This document shows positions 15,016 to 24,832 of a stretch of DNA of 64,000 nucleotides, piece after piece. The stretch's first letter is position 1; each line of letters begins with the position of its first letter. Made by a program: the position numbers and the translations under genes. Below the pieces are notes generated by a model. The model made no database searches and had not been told where the DNA came from. It worked only from the letters and a program-made list of their open reading frames with translations. The stretch covers positions 330,398-394,397 of the forward strand of contig NZ_SLWA01000005.1 in the NCBI RefSeq assembly GCF_004345565.1. The letters run 5' to 3'. The stretch comes from Flavobacterium circumlabens. GTDB lineage: Bacteria; Bacteroidota; Bacteroidia; Flavobacteriales; Flavobacteriaceae.

Positions 15016-17505
15016 CTAATCCAAAACATTCAAAATCTTCAGTCCGAAAACAACGCCGTTTTGCTGAATTCCGCCCTGATAGGAATGAACATAATCTACT
15101 CTGAAAAGTTTAAATTTTCCAAAACCCAAATTGTCCAGACCAACCGTAAATTCAGAATAAGGCTTTCTGTCCGGAACAGCCAGCGAGTGAAAACCTAAAT
15201 TCAGGGTTGATTTTAACAGATTCAGTAACGGAATTTTATTCATCATAAATCCGGTGTCATTGTACTCTAGATGTGCTTCAAAATAACTGTCGTTCGTGCT
15301 ATTGGTATAGTAAGGCATTAAATTGAAAACATTCAGGTAACGATCGCTTGTTCCGATATGGGTTTGGTTTCCGTTAAAATGTTTGTAATCTATAAAGGAT
15401 ATATTTTCGGCATTAAAGAACTTTCCTGCCTTGAAACTGGTTCCCAGCAAACCTTTGTTCCCTAACGATAAATCATATTGTACCGCGGTTGCAATTCGCT
15501 CAAATTCATAGTTTTTTGAGCTGGCAGCAAATGCCTTTTCATAGGACAAAAACAGAGTAGGGTATTTGTCGTTCTTAATATTATATCTTCCGTCGGGTCT
15601 TGAGATATATTTATTGCCAAAATTGATGCGTGCCGTAATATTGGCCTTGAGCAAATGATGCTGATTGAAAGCAGGAGTTTCAAAATCATTTGGCGCCAGT
15701 GGATTATTGGAAGAATAAATATCGTCTCTTTTAAAGAAAGAATAATCGGTTGTATTCAAAAGCGGTTTTCGTTGCTCGTACGCAATTTTACCATTCAGAT
15801 TTATTCCGTTTGCGACATATTGGTTGTAGTTGATTTGTGCAAATTCTAAATTATATAACTTCATGTAATTGTCTTTAAAAAACAAGGAGCTAACAGAATT
15901 GACAAATTTACTGATTGGCTCAGCACTATTAAATTGGGCTACTTTTGTTCCTCCGGAAACGGCAACAGAGGCGTAATTTATTGTGTTGAAACGGTGGGTA
16001 AATTCTCCAACTACGCGAAAACGTTCGTCCGAAAAACCATAATTAAACGTAGTGCTTACAGAAGTGCTTTTTCCTTTTTCTTCATTCCAGTTTTTGAATG
16101 AAAAGCCCGAATTGAAATTAAATCCCTGAACGGTATTAAAACTTAAAGAAGTAATGTTTAACAAACCGTCATACTCGAAAGAATATTTCTTAAAAGTATT
16201 TTTGTACTCGTATCCTTTTAAAATATCCCAGATTTTAAATTTATTGTTTTTGGCATCAATCGAATCAGTGTATTTCTGAGATTTGCGAATGGTTTGCAGG
16301 CTGTCTTTTTTGTTATAGTCATTGCTTTCCTCAATAGTTAAAGGAATCGGACGAATTTCATTCCAGAAAGCGTCGTCTTTTTTATTGGAGTTGGCTTCAA
16401 AAGCAACAATTTCGTTTCCGAATGTCTTTTTTGCAAACGAAGCCGGAAACTCGTAATTGGAATAAACATAATTGAATTGCCCCGAAAATTTAATACCAAA
16501 AACGCCCGCTTTAAAATATAAGGTTTGTGCGTTTTTAGACCATATTTTGTTTTCTGAATTGTAATTAAAGCTTTGTTTTAGCGTCATTATCTCCGTAAGT
16601 TCATTTTTCATTCGATAGCCTTTTATGTCTAAATCTATCGCGTAAATCGCAAAACTGTCATCAACAATATAAATATAACCTTCAAAAACAGGCTCTTTGT
16701 CGCGTTTTGGAATTACTTTTATTTTGTTTATTTCGTGATTATTGGCATCAAAAAAGGTGCCTTCCAATTGGTATTTATAATAATTGAATGCATTATCGGC
16801 AATTGGGGAAATTAGTTTAATGTCGAAATCCAAAGTATTATCATAAAAATCATAGGTCGATAATGCTGCGGTATTGTAGCTGTAGCCTCTATTGTTTCCG
16901 GAAATTTTTGAGGCTATAATTTTTTCTTTGAGATTATTCGGTTTCTCATAACTGACTTTCGAGATGGTTTCCGACAGGTACAGAATTCCTGTTCCGGTAG
17001 AATCCAAATTAGAGGACATATCTTCTCCCAAATCTACTTTTTGGCCTAATATTTTTTTGGGCAGGTCTTTTACTTTAAACATTCCCTTTGAATAAAAATC
17101 GGCCGTGAAGCGGGAAGTTTTTTCTGAGTTTTCTTTTTTGTTGGCAATGGCACTTCTTATGATGGCATTTGCGGGATTGTTTTTAGGATCAATCACCACT
17201 TCATTTAAGGCAAAACTTTCTTCCACCATTTTAACATCCAGAACGATTACTTTAGAACCGGGAGAAACGGCTATTTTTTGGGTTTTAAAACCTAAATACT
17301 GAAAGGTAATTTTGTTTTTTCCGGCTTCTTTTACATTAAGCTGGTATTGTCCCTGCTCGTTTGATGTGGTTCCGGTATACGTATTTTCTTCAAAAACAGA
17401 AACAAAAGGTAATGGATTTCCTTTTTCATCGGTTATGGTTCCTTTGATCTGGGCAAAGTTAGAAAGCGTAAAAAATAAAAAGGCGAATAAAGTATAGTTT
17501 CTCAT
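15016..17505 (-). CDS. DUF5686 / CarboxypepD_reg-like outer-membrane protein
   Basis: 829 residues from the ATG at 17505. MRNYTLFAFLFFTLSNFAQ is a signal peptide. Residues about 20-105 form a carboxypeptidase regulatory-like domain (IKGTITDEKGNPLPFVSVFEENTYTGTTSNEQG), and the rest is a DUF5686 beta-rich region ending in an aromatic C-terminus (FGLKILNVLD) as outer-membrane barrels do. Unlike TonB receptors it has no plug domain or TonB box that I can see. An ATG six codons upstream is possible, but the signal peptide fits the shorter form better. Single gene; function unknown. Confidence 0.85.
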   Translation of the reverse strand: MRNYTLFAFLFFTLSNFAQIKGTITDEKGNPLPFVSVFEENTYTGTTSNEQGQYQLNVKEAGKNKITFQYLGFKTQKIAVSPGSKVIVLDVKMVEESFALNEVVIDPKNNPANAIIRSAIANKKENSEKTSRFTADFYSKGMFKVKDLPKKILGQKVDLGEDMSSNLDSTGTGILYLSETISKVSYEKPNNLKEKIIASKISGNNRGYSYNTAALSTYDFYDNTLDFDIKLISPIADNAFNYYKYQLEGTFFDANNHEINKIKVIPKRDKEPVFEGYIYIVDDSFAIYAIDLDIKGYRMKNELTEIMTLKQSFNYNSENKIWSKNAQTLYFKAGVFGIKFSGQFNYVYSNYEFPASFAKKTFGNEIVAFEANSNKKDDAFWNEIRPIPLTIEESNDYNKKDSLQTIRKSQKYTDSIDAKNNKFKIWDILKGYEYKNTFKKYSFEYDGLLNITSLSFNTVQGFNFNSGFSFKNWNEEKGKSTSVSTTFNYGFSDERFRVVGEFTHRFNTINYASVAVSGGTKVAQFNSAEPISKFVNSVSSLFFKDNYMKLYNLEFAQINYNQYVANGINLNGKIAYEQRKPLLNTTDYSFFKRDDIYSSNNPLAPNDFETPAFNQHHLLKANITARINFGNKYISRPDGRYNIKNDKYPTLFLSYEKAFAASSKNYEFERIATAVQYDLSLGNKGLLGTSFKAGKFFNAENISFIDYKHFNGNQTHIGTSDRYLNVFNLMPYYTNSTNDSYFEAHLEYNDTGFMMNKIPLLNLLKSTLNLGFHSLAVPDRKPYSEFTVGLDNLGFGKFKLFRVDYVHSYQGGIQQNGVVFGLKILNVLD

Positions 17506-17575
17506 GAAAGTTATTTCTTTCACAAAAATAGAATAACTTAAAATCGGGGCTATTAAAAATTTGTTAAATAAAGAG

Positions 17576-17989
17576 TTACAAAAAAGACTGAATGGCCAAA
17601 TCGTAACTTTTTAATCCAAAACCTAAGATAACACCTTTGGCATTTCCCGATAAATACGATTGATGTCTGAAGCTTTCCCGGGCATAGGTATTCGAAATGT
17701 GGACTTCAATTACCGGAGTGGTCACCGCTTTGATGGCGTCGCCCAAACCAATAGACGTATGCGTGTAAGCGCCGGCATTTAGTATTATTCCATCAAAAGT
17801 AAAACCGCACTCCTGAATTTTGCCTATCAGTTCGCCTTCGATATTACTTTGATAATAAGAAAGTTCAATATTTGGATATTTTTGCTGCAACGTTTCAAAA
17901 TAGTCTTCAAAAGTCTGGCTTCCGTAAACTTCGGGTTCTCTTTTTCCTAAAAGATTCAAATTGGGTCCGTTGATAATGCAGATTTTCAT
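17576..17989 (-). CDS. aroQ: 3-dehydroquinate dehydratase, type II
   Basis: 137 residues from the ATG at 17989. It converts 3-dehydroquinate to 3-dehydroshikimate in the shikimate pathway. NGPNLNLLGKREPEVYG holds the catalytic loop with Tyr and Arg, and LNAGAYTHTSIGLGDAI, EVHISN and RESFRHQSY carry the substrate-binding Asn, His and Arg. Length and motifs are standard. The reading frame extends 62 codons upstream into the neighbouring terminator and porin-like gene without family similarity, so the internal ATG is used. Confidence 0.95.
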   Translation of the reverse strand: MKICIINGPNLNLLGKREPEVYGSQTFEDYFETLQQKYPNIELSYYQSNIEGELIGKIQECGFTFDGIILNAGAYTHTSIGLGDAIKAVTTPVIEVHISNTYARESFRHQSYLSGNAKGVILGFGLKSYDLAIQSFL

Positions 17990-18067
17990 AGTATAATTTG
18001 ATTTAATAATTGAGCAATGATTCCGCTTCACATTTTGCAGCATACATTTTACAAAGTATGTAAAAAT

Positions 18068-18104
18068 AAAAAAACCGCTCCAATTAACAGAGCGGTTTTT
18101 ATAA
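18068..18104 (-). terminator. terminator of the outer-membrane beta-barrel gene
   Basis: AAAACCGCTC pairs with GAGCGGTTTT around a 9-base loop, followed by T on the minus strand. It lies about 20 bases past the stop codon of the gene starting at 18683. Confidence 0.85.
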
Positions 18105-18122
18105 AAGTATGTGATATTATTT

Positions 18123-18683
18123 TTAGAACATAAATCCTGCTGATAATTGTATGTTGGAGTTTTTAACATCTGCATTTTTTGAAGCTTCTGTTAATCCCAG
18201 ACCGTAACGAGCCTGAACAAAAATGTTTTTAGTGATTTTTAATCCTAAACCTGCATTTACACCAAATTCAAAAGTTTCAGCATCTTTTACATCAAAATCA
18301 TTTTTTTCGCTTAATAAGAATGACGCTTGTGGCCCTACCTCTAAACTTAATGATTTAGTCATATAAATTTTAGCCATTACAGGAATAGATAAATAACCTA
18401 ATTCGTTTTTAAATTCTTCTGCTGCATTTTTATATGTTGCTCCTTGTGTAGAGTACAAAAGCTCTGGCTGAATAGAGAATTTCTCTAATAATTTGATTTC
18501 AGCGACTACACCTACATGATAGCTGGTAATTCCGTCTTTATCGAATGCTACACCGTTTAAAGATGCATCTCCTGTCTGACTGGCAAAGTTAACCCCTGCT
18601 TTAGCTCCAATTTGTAATAATTGAGCCTGAATTGTTGCTGATGTTGCGATGAACAATACAGCTGCTAAAAGTATCTTTTTCAT
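18123..18683 (-). CDS. small outer-membrane beta-barrel protein (OMP_b-brl_2 type)
   Basis: 186 residues. It has a signal peptide (MKKILLAAVLFIATSATIQAQ) and then alternating beta strands with the family landmarks GAKAGVNFAS, HVGVVAEIKL, SIQPELLYSTQGA, LSIPVMAKIYM, EVGPQASFLLS and ARYGLGL, ending in a Phe (AGFMF). It would form an eight-strand barrel in the outer membrane. It faces away from two paralogues starting at 19156 and 19901. A possible -7 element (minus-strand TAGTTTTG) is at 18734-18741. No transport substrate can be named. Confidence 0.88.
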   Translation of the reverse strand: MKKILLAAVLFIATSATIQAQLLQIGAKAGVNFASQTGDASLNGVAFDKDGITSYHVGVVAEIKLLEKFSIQPELLYSTQGATYKNAAEEFKNELGYLSIPVMAKIYMTKSLSLEVGPQASFLLSEKNDFDVKDAETFEFGVNAGLGLKITKNIFVQARYGLGLTEASKNADVKNSNIQLSAGFMF

Positions 18684-19155
18684 AAAAAAGTTTTTTAAAG
18701 TTTGGTATTTTTTTTTTAATGTTATTAACAGTTCAAAACTACTTATTTTGCTTTTTATTGTTTTATGTTTTAGTTAAAATTTTTATTAAAATTCACACAT
18801 CTTAATATTTTAATTTGATATAACACTTTTTTTATAATTTTAAAGTATTGAATTTTAGTTATTTACGAATTAATATAAATACTTATATATTTAGGATATA
18901 CTTATTATATTTTATTAAAGTTGTATATTATTTTTTAATTTGAAAGATTTTAATTGTTAATTTTTAAGCATAATTATGCCTTGTTAGTAGGTTCGTTTAG
19001 TGCGAATAGTAATACTAATATATTTTAAATCAAGGGTATACAAAACAGAATAGTTTGATTCTTTTACTTTTTGATAATTGTTTTTTAATTTACTTTATTA
19101 GGAATTTTAACATGTGTTTTATACGTTTGTTTTCTAAACTTTAACAAAATAAAAA
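18684..19155. other. 472-base AT-rich divergent intergenic region
   Basis: Very AT-rich, no open frame of note. It contains candidate -7 elements for both divergent beta-barrel genes: minus-strand TAGTTTTG at 18734-18741 and plus-strand TACGTTTG at 19122-19129. Neither has a clear -33 TTG. The length is large for this genome and may hold regulatory sites I cannot recognise. Confidence 0.45.
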
Positions 19156-19737
19156 ATGAAAAAAATTATTTTATCAATGCTTGCGATCTTAGTATTTGGA
19201 TTTGCAAATGCTCAGAAAACAAGATTTGGAGTAAAAGGAGGTTTGAACGTTTCAAGCTTTACAGGTGGAGATTATTACGACGATTCGAAATCTTTAATAG
19301 GTTTCCATGTTGGGGGTTTTGCTGAGATTAAAGTTATTGAAAGATTAGCTATTCAGCCTGAACTTTTGTTTTCTACACAAGGTGCAAAATTGAAATATAT
19401 TGGGGATTCTGATATAGATAATAAATTAAGTTATTTGAATGTGCCAGTTTTAGCTAAATTTTTTATAACTAAAGAATTTACCGTGGAAGCAGGTCCGCAA
19501 GTAGGATTTTTGCTTTCTGCAAAATACGATAGTGAAGATGCAAAAGATGATTTTAAATCTGTAGATTTTGGATTTAATTTTGGTGTTGGATATAGTTTTA
19601 CTGACAATCTTGGTGTAAACCTTCGTTATACAGTAGGTTTAGCTAATATTGCTGATTATGAAACGGATAATGTAGAAGATTTTTTAGATAGCCCAAAAAA
19701 TAGCAATTTAGCTTTGTCTTTGGCTTATAAATTCTAA
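19156..19737 (+). CDS. small outer-membrane beta-barrel protein, paralogue 2
   Basis: 193 residues, clearly paralogous to its neighbours. It has a signal peptide (MKKIILSMLAILVFGFANAQ), GVKGGLNVSSF, VGGFAEIKVIERLAIQPELLFSTQGA, LNVPVLAKFF, EAGPQVGFLLS, LRYTVGL, and a C-terminal Phe. Acidic loops (DSEDAKDDFKS, DNVEDFLDS) are probably extracellular. It is followed by a terminator nearly identical to the one after the next paralogue, evidence that gene plus terminator was duplicated together. Confidence 0.88.
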   Translation: MKKIILSMLAILVFGFANAQKTRFGVKGGLNVSSFTGGDYYDDSKSLIGFHVGGFAEIKVIERLAIQPELLFSTQGAKLKYIGDSDIDNKLSYLNVPVLAKFFITKEFTVEAGPQVGFLLSAKYDSEDAKDDFKSVDFGFNFGVGYSFTDNLGVNLRYTVGLANIADYETDNVEDFLDSPKNSNLALSLAYKF

Positions 19738-19760
19738 TATTTTTTTGAATATATTAAATT

Positions 19761-19789
19761 AAACCTTCCCTAATCCGGAAGGTTTTTTT
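19761..19789 (+). terminator. terminator of barrel paralogue 2
   Basis: AACCTTCC and GGAAGGTT flank a short loop and are followed by T. The same hairpin with the same loop recurs at 20544-20571 after paralogue 3. Confidence 0.85.
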
Positions 19790-19900
19790 ATGTTTTAAAG
19801 TAAGATTTTTCTCGTATATTAAAGATTTATTTTTTAATATTCAAATAAAATATTTGTATGTATTTTATTACATTTGAGAAATTATTTTAAAATAAAAAAA

Positions 19901-20522
19901 ATGAAAAAGATTATTTTTGCTGCTATGACAGTAATGGTATGTGGATTTGCAAATGCGCAGGGAGTTAAAATTGGAGTAAAGGGAGGTTTGAATGTTTCAA
20001 ATTTTACAGGAGATTTGGACGGTATTGATGTTGGCTATCAGACTGGATTTAATGCAGGGGGTTTCGTAGAAATTAAATTGTCAGACAAATTGGTGGTGCA
20101 GCCGGAAATTATTTTCTATGCAAGGTGCCGAATTTAAGAATGGGAAAGCGTATGTAGAAGGGAAGCTTGTAACTGGAAGCGCTAATTTTATTCTGAATTA
20201 CGTAAATGTTCCGGTTATGTTTAAATATTCTTTGGTTAAAAACTTTAGCATTGAAGTAGGCCCTCAAATTGGATTTTTAGCTTCTGCAAAAACAAAAACA
20301 GTCGTAAATGGATATTCAGGCAAACACGAAATGGATGTCAAAAAATTATTTGAATCAACTGATTTTGGTTTAAATCTGGGAGCAGGATATGATTTTACAG
20401 AAAATTTCTCTGTTGGTGTAAGATATAATTTAGGATTATCTAATATCCTAAAAACTAAATTCGGCGACGATTCAAAACTTCATAATGGAGTTTTATCATT
20501 TTTAGCAGCATATAAATTCTAA
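19901..20522 (+). pseudogene. frameshifted beta-barrel paralogue 3
   Basis: Two overlapping frames together make one protein of this family. Frame 1, from the ATG at 19901, encodes a signal peptide (MKKIIFAAMTVMVCGFANAQ), GVKGGLNVSNF and VVQPEIIF, and then runs out of frame. The second frame, from about 20117, continues with MQGAEFKNG, LNYVNVPVMFKYSL, EVGPQIGFLAS, VRYNLGL and a C-terminal Phe. Paralogues read FSTQGA at the joint. Loss of one CT from TTCTCTATG would give the observed TTCTATG. This is either a true 2-base deletion or a sequencing error; the rest of both halves is intact, so the event is recent. Confidence 0.8.
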
Positions 20523-20543
20523 TTTTTTTAATAAATTAAATAT

Positions 20544-20571
20544 AACCTTCCCTAATCCGGAAGGTTTTTTT
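20544..20571 (+). terminator. terminator of barrel paralogue 3
   Basis: Same AACCTTCC / GGAAGGTT stem and loop as the terminator at 19761-19789, with a run of T. Confidence 0.85.
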
Positions 20572-20600
20572 ATGCTTAAAAATTGTTTTACTTTGCGGAC

Positions 20601-21497
20601 ATGAAATGGAATACCTACATAAAAGATTATCAATCCTATTTGCGAATCGAAAGAGGTTTGTCTAAAAATACTATTGAGAATTATGGTTTTGATATTGAAC
20701 GGTTGTGTCTTTTTTTAGAAACCAATCAGATTGAAGTTTCGCCTTTAAAAATTACCGATGAAACCGTTCAGCAGTTTATTTACGACGTTTCAAAAGAAGT
20801 TAATCCGCGTTCTCAGGCACGCATTATTTCCGGATTGAAAAGCTTTTTTAATTATTTAGTTTTTGAGGATTATAGAAAAGACAATCCGCTGGAATTAATA
20901 GAAACCCCGAAAACCGGACGTAAATTACCGGATACGTTATCGGTTCAGGAAATTGATTCCTTGATTGCTGCTATTGATCTGAGCTCAAATGAAGGAGAAC
21001 GAAACCGCGCTATCTTAGAAACACTCTACGGTTGCGGACTTCGCGTCTCTGAACTGGTTTCCCTTAAGATTTCTGATTTGTATTTTGAAGAAGGGTTTGT
21101 TAAAATCACCGGTAAAGGAAACAAAGAACGTTTCGTTCCGATTGGTAAACTGACTGAAAAATACATTCGGATTTATCAGAATGCGGTAAGAAGCGAATTA
21201 AATATCAAAAAAGGTTTTGAAGATACCCTGTTTTTGAACAGAAGAGGAAGTCAGCTTACCCGTTCCATGATTTTTGCAATTATAAAAGATCTGGCTGTAA
21301 AAGTCAGTTTAAATAAAAAAATTAGTCCGCATACTTTGCGCCATTCGTTTGCCACACATTTACTTGAAAATGGTGCGGACTTAAGATCTATTCAGTTAAT
21401 GCTTGGACATGAGTCTATTACAACGACGGAAATATATGTTCATTTAGACAGAAGCTTCCTGAAAGAAGTGATGAATTCTTTTCACCCAAGGAAATAA
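20601..21497 (+). CDS. xerD: tyrosine recombinase XerD
   Basis: 298 residues from the ATG at 20601. The N-terminal core-binding domain starts YIKDYQSYLRIERGLSKNTI. The C-terminal catalytic domain has Arg in YGCGLRVSE, Lys in ITGKGNKER, HTLRHSFATH, GH and the nucleophile Tyr in TTEIYVHLD. XerD with XerC resolves chromosome dimers at dif. Its length, and its housekeeping context with no flanking repeats, integrase cargo or tRNA, support a chromosomal Xer rather than an integrase. XerC versus XerD cannot be fully separated by reading. Confidence 0.92.
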   Translation: MKWNTYIKDYQSYLRIERGLSKNTIENYGFDIERLCLFLETNQIEVSPLKITDETVQQFIYDVSKEVNPRSQARIISGLKSFFNYLVFEDYRKDNPLELIETPKTGRKLPDTLSVQEIDSLIAAIDLSSNEGERNRAILETLYGCGLRVSELVSLKISDLYFEEGFVKITGKGNKERFVPIGKLTEKYIRIYQNAVRSELNIKKGFEDTLFLNRRGSQLTRSMIFAIIKDLAVKVSLNKKISPHTLRHSFATHLLENGADLRSIQLMLGHESITTTEIYVHLDRSFLKEVMNSFHPRK

Positions 21498-21643
21498 TTT
21501 CGGGCAATAATTTTAAAAAACAGCCGTTTTTCTTTTTAAATTTTAATATCTTGTATTGTATTTTGGCAAGAAACGAAGAATAATGACTTCTTTTTTAGCT
21601 AAAATAGTGTCGAATAATTTAAATTAGATAAAATAGGTGATGT

Positions 21644-23164
21644 ATGGTTTTTGATTTGCATGAAAATGAGGATTGCTTAGAAGTAAATACTTTTTACAGG
21701 AAATTATTCGCCGAAATGCCGGATTTGCTTTTTCAGTTCGTTATTGATTGTGATAATAAGTATTCTTTCCCGCTTATCAGTAAATCTGCCGATGATATTT
21801 TTGAGATTTCTGTAAATGATTTTACTACCGATATTATATTTGTTGTTTATGACAGGATATTCGCTCCGGACAGGGAATTGTTTTTTCAGTCCCTGGTAAA
21901 AGCCAGGAAAGAAGTAACACCCTGGGAAATTGAATTCAGGGCAGTCCTGCCTAAAAAAGGATTGCGGTGGTTTAAAATTTCATCTAGAACCGAATTGGCT
22001 CCAAACGGTTGTGTTAGTTTTTTCGGACATGTTTCTGATATTACAAATCTAAAAGATAAAGAAGAAAAACTCCGTATTTCCGAAGAGCGGTTTCAATTTG
22101 CACTCGAAGCTTCAACAGCCGGTATTTGGGATTGGGATATGGTCACCAATAATGTTTTTTATTCTTCATTATCCTTAAAAATTTTAGAATTAGATTCAAC
22201 AGATATTTTTGATGATCCGGAACGCTGGGATAAAATTGTACATCCGGATGACTTGCCAAAATATTATTCAGACATTCAGGAACACTTTGACAATAAGATT
22301 CCGTACTATGAAAATTACCATCGCGTGATGACTTCCAGCGGCAATTACAAATGGATTTTAGACAGAGGGAAGGTGATCAAAAGAGATGAAAATGGAAAGC
22401 CTCTGCGTGTTATCGGAACACATACCGATGTCTCTTTGCAAAAAGAAAAAGAACTGGAACTCCTAAAAACAATGAAGCTTTACAGTGACCAGAATAGTCG
22501 GTTGCTGAATTTCTCTCACATTGTTTCGCATAATCTCAATACACAAGCCGGTAATATAAAATCTATTCTGGACTTTATAGATGCTGATCTAGATAAGCTG
22601 ACGGTTAATGAAATGCTACAGCATCTGCGAACGGTTTCAAATGATCTGAATGAAACAATTTCGAATTTGACGCAGATTGTTAAAACACAAAGCAATATCA
22701 ATATTGTGGTAGTTCCTTTGAAGTTAAGTGAGTATATCGAAAAAATTAGTTTTACTATCAAAGGATACGACAAACAAAAAAATGTGACCATCGTCAACAA
22801 TGTTCCCCAGTATCTGACTATAAATTTTAATCCGGCATATCTCGAAAGTGTTTTGTTGAATTTTACCACAAATGCTATCAAATATGCCCATCCGGACAGG
22901 GATCCTGTTATTGTTTTTGATTTTGGAATTGAACCGGAAGGTTATAAATCATTGAAAATTACAGATAATGGTTTGGGTATTGATCTGGAGGTTTACGGCG
23001 ATTTATTATTCGGAATGTATAAAACATTTCATAAACATCAGGAAGCCCGCGGTATTGGATTGTATATTACGCGAAATCAAATTGAAGCCATGAAAGGGAG
23101 TGTTTTTGTTGAAAGTGAAGTAGGAGTAGGAACTTGCTTTAAAATTGTTTTTAATGATATGTAA
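21644..23164 (+). CDS. PAS-domain sensor histidine kinase, soluble
   Basis: 506 residues with no transmembrane segment or signal peptide. There is an N-terminal PAS-like region (about 15-135), a second PAS/PAC domain (about 145-270, ending DENGKPLRVIGTHTDVS), a HisKA-like helix with SHIVSHNLNTQAGN, then HATPase_c with NFTTNAIKYAHP, DNGLGID and ARGIGLYITRNQ. The H box carries Asn-Thr where relatives usually have Arg plus Ser or Thr. It is a single gene with no response regulator adjacent. It converges on rny with a strong shared terminator. Confidence 0.93.
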   Translation: MVFDLHENEDCLEVNTFYRKLFAEMPDLLFQFVIDCDNKYSFPLISKSADDIFEISVNDFTTDIIFVVYDRIFAPDRELFFQSLVKARKEVTPWEIEFRAVLPKKGLRWFKISSRTELAPNGCVSFFGHVSDITNLKDKEEKLRISEERFQFALEASTAGIWDWDMVTNNVFYSSLSLKILELDSTDIFDDPERWDKIVHPDDLPKYYSDIQEHFDNKIPYYENYHRVMTSSGNYKWILDRGKVIKRDENGKPLRVIGTHTDVSLQKEKELELLKTMKLYSDQNSRLLNFSHIVSHNLNTQAGNIKSILDFIDADLDKLTVNEMLQHLRTVSNDLNETISNLTQIVKTQSNINIVVVPLKLSEYIEKISFTIKGYDKQKNVTIVNNVPQYLTINFNPAYLESVLLNFTTNAIKYAHPDRDPVIVFDFGIEPEGYKSLKITDNGLGIDLEVYGDLLFGMYKTFHKHQEARGIGLYITRNQIEAMKGSVFVESEVGVGTCFKIVFNDM

Positions 23165-23182
23165 AGGATAAATTTAAGAGCT

Positions 23183-23228
23183 ATAAACAACAAAGGCTGT
23201 CTTTCTAAAGACAGCCTTTGTTGTTTAT
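23183..23228. terminator. bidirectional terminator, 22-bp perfect stem
   Basis: A 46-base perfect inverted repeat: two 22-base arms around a central CT. The outer A/T runs serve as T tracts in both directions. It sits 18 bases past the histidine kinase stop and 14 bases past the rny stop, so it probably ends both convergent transcripts. The stem is unusually long and perfect. Confidence 0.9.
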
Positions 23229-23242
23229 AATGAATTTTGAGA

Positions 23243-24805
23243 TTACTTCGCAATATTAACTGCTCTTGTTTCCCTGATTACGGTTACTTTTACCTGACCC
23301 GGATAAGTCATTTCGGTTTGAATTTTTTGTGAAATTTCAAAAGATAAGTTGGCTGCATTGTCATCAGAAACTTTTTCGCTTTCTACAATTACACGAAGTT
23401 CTCTACCTGCCTGGATTGCATAAGCATTTTTCACACCGCTGAATCCGTAAGCTACTTCTTCAAGATCTTTCAGACGTTGAATATAAGAATCTAAAACCTG
23501 ACGTCTTGCACCTGGTCTTGCCCCTGAAATAGCATCACAAACCTGAACAATCGGAGATAATAATGATTTCATTTCAATCTCGTCGTGGTGAGCTCCAATC
23601 GCGTTGCAAACCTCTTCTTTTTCACCATATTTCTCAGCCCATTGCATACCTAACAAGGCGTGAGGTAAATCACTTTCAGTATCCGGAACTTTACCAATAT
23701 CGTGAAGTAAACCGGCTCTTTTAGCCAGTTTTACATTTAAGCCCAATTCGGCTGCCATGATACCACAAAGTTTAGAAACTTCTCTGGAGTGTTGTAATAA
23801 GTTTTGTCCGTAAGAAGAACGGTATTTCATTCTGCCTACCACTTTTATCAATTCAGGGTGTAATCCGTGAATTCCTAAGTCAATAACAGTACGTTTACCA
23901 ACTTCAATGATTTCGTCATCAATTTGTTTCGCTGTTTTAGCAACAACTTCTTCAATTCTGGCCGGGTGAATACGTCCGTCTGTTACCAGTTTGTGTAAGG
24001 ACAAACGGGCAATCTCTCTACGAACAGGATCGAAACAGGAAAGAATGATCGCTTCCGGTGTGTCGTCAACAATGATTTCTACTCCGGTTGCAGCTTCAAG
24101 CGCCCTGATGTTACGACCTTCACGGCCAATAATTCTACCTTTTACATCATCAGATTCAATGTTGAATACAGAAACGCAATTTTCAACGGCCTCTTCTGTT
24201 CCAACTCTCTGAATGGTATTGATAATGATTTTTTTAGCTTCCTGCTGCGCAGTAAGTTTTGCCTCTTCGATAGTTTCCTGAATGTGCGACATCGCCTTAC
24301 TCTTAGCTTCGGCTTTTAAGCCTTCTACTAATTGCTCTTTTGCTTCTTCTGCAGAAAGTCCTGAAATTACTTCAAGTTGTTGTAATTGACTTTTATGTAA
24401 TTTGTCAACTTCAGTTTGTTTTTTGTCTAAAAGTTCAATCTTACTATTGTATTCCTGAGTTTTAGCTTCAAAATCATCATTTACTTTTTTGGCTTTTGAA
24501 AGCTCGTTTGATATTTGTGATTCTTTGTCTCTAATTCTTTTTTCTACTTCGGCTACCTTCTTATCTCGTGCCAAAATAACTTGCTCGTGCTCCGATTTTA
24601 ATTCGATAAAACGTTCTTTTGCCTGAAGAATTTTGTCTTTTTTAATATTTTCAGCCTCTAAATTAGCGTCTTTTAAAATTGAAGCTGCTTCCTTTTTAGC
24701 GTTTTTGATTAGATTAGAAATATTGCTTTTTTCGATAACTTTAGCAATTGCAAACCCCGCTGCAATCCCGACGATACCTGAAATAATGATCGTTACTATG
24801 TCCAT
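23243..24805 (-). CDS. rny: ribonuclease Y
   Basis: 520 residues. There is an N-terminal transmembrane helix ([20 protein letters not shown]), a long coiled coil (about 30-200), a KH domain with [21 protein letters not shown] sequence (here [14 protein letters not shown]), then an HD domain with [18 protein letters not shown] and GAHHDE. RNase Y is a membrane-anchored endoribonuclease that starts mRNA decay. Length and domain order are standard. It lies directly downstream of the 6S RNA and zapA region on the same strand. Confidence 0.96.
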   Translation of the reverse strand: MDIVTIIISGIVGIAAGFAIAKVIEKSNISNLIKNAKKEAASILKDANLEAENIKKDKILQAKERFIELKSEHEQVILARDKKVAEVEKRIRDKESQISNELSKAKKVNDDFEAKTQEYNSKIELLDKKQTEVDKLHKSQLQQLEVISGLSAEEAKEQLVEGLKAEAKSKAMSHIQETIEEAKLTAQQEAKKIIINTIQRVGTEEAVENCVSVFNIESDDVKGRIIGREGRNIRALEAATGVEIIVDDTPEAIILSCFDPVRREIARLSLHKLVTDGRIHPARIEEVVAKTAKQIDDEIIEVGKRTVIDLGIHGLHPELIKVVGRMKYRSSYGQNLLQHSREVSKLCGIMAAELGLNVKLAKRAGLLHDIGKVPDTESDLPHALLGMQWAEKYGEKEEVCNAIGAHHDEIEMKSLLSPIVQVCDAISGARPGARRQVLDSYIQRLKDLEEVAYGFSGVKNAYAIQAGRELRVIVESEKVSDDNAANLSFEISQKIQTEMTYPGQVKVTVIRETRAVNIAK

Positions 24806-24832
24806 GTTTGTTAAAATTTATATATAAAAAAA

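Noticed and set aside
20090..20130. Programmed ribosomal frameshift in barrel paralogue 3
   Set aside because: No slippery heptamer or downstream structure is evident, and paralogues have the site in frame; simple loss of two bases explains it.
20601..21497. Mobile-element integrase
   Set aside because: The protein has Xer length and motifs, with no att repeats, cargo or tRNA beside it, so a chromosomal XerD is the better call.
22516..22881. 121-codon frame antisense to the histidine kinase
   Set aside because: It overlaps the H-box and ATPase region of a clear gene and its translation shows no recognisable motif.
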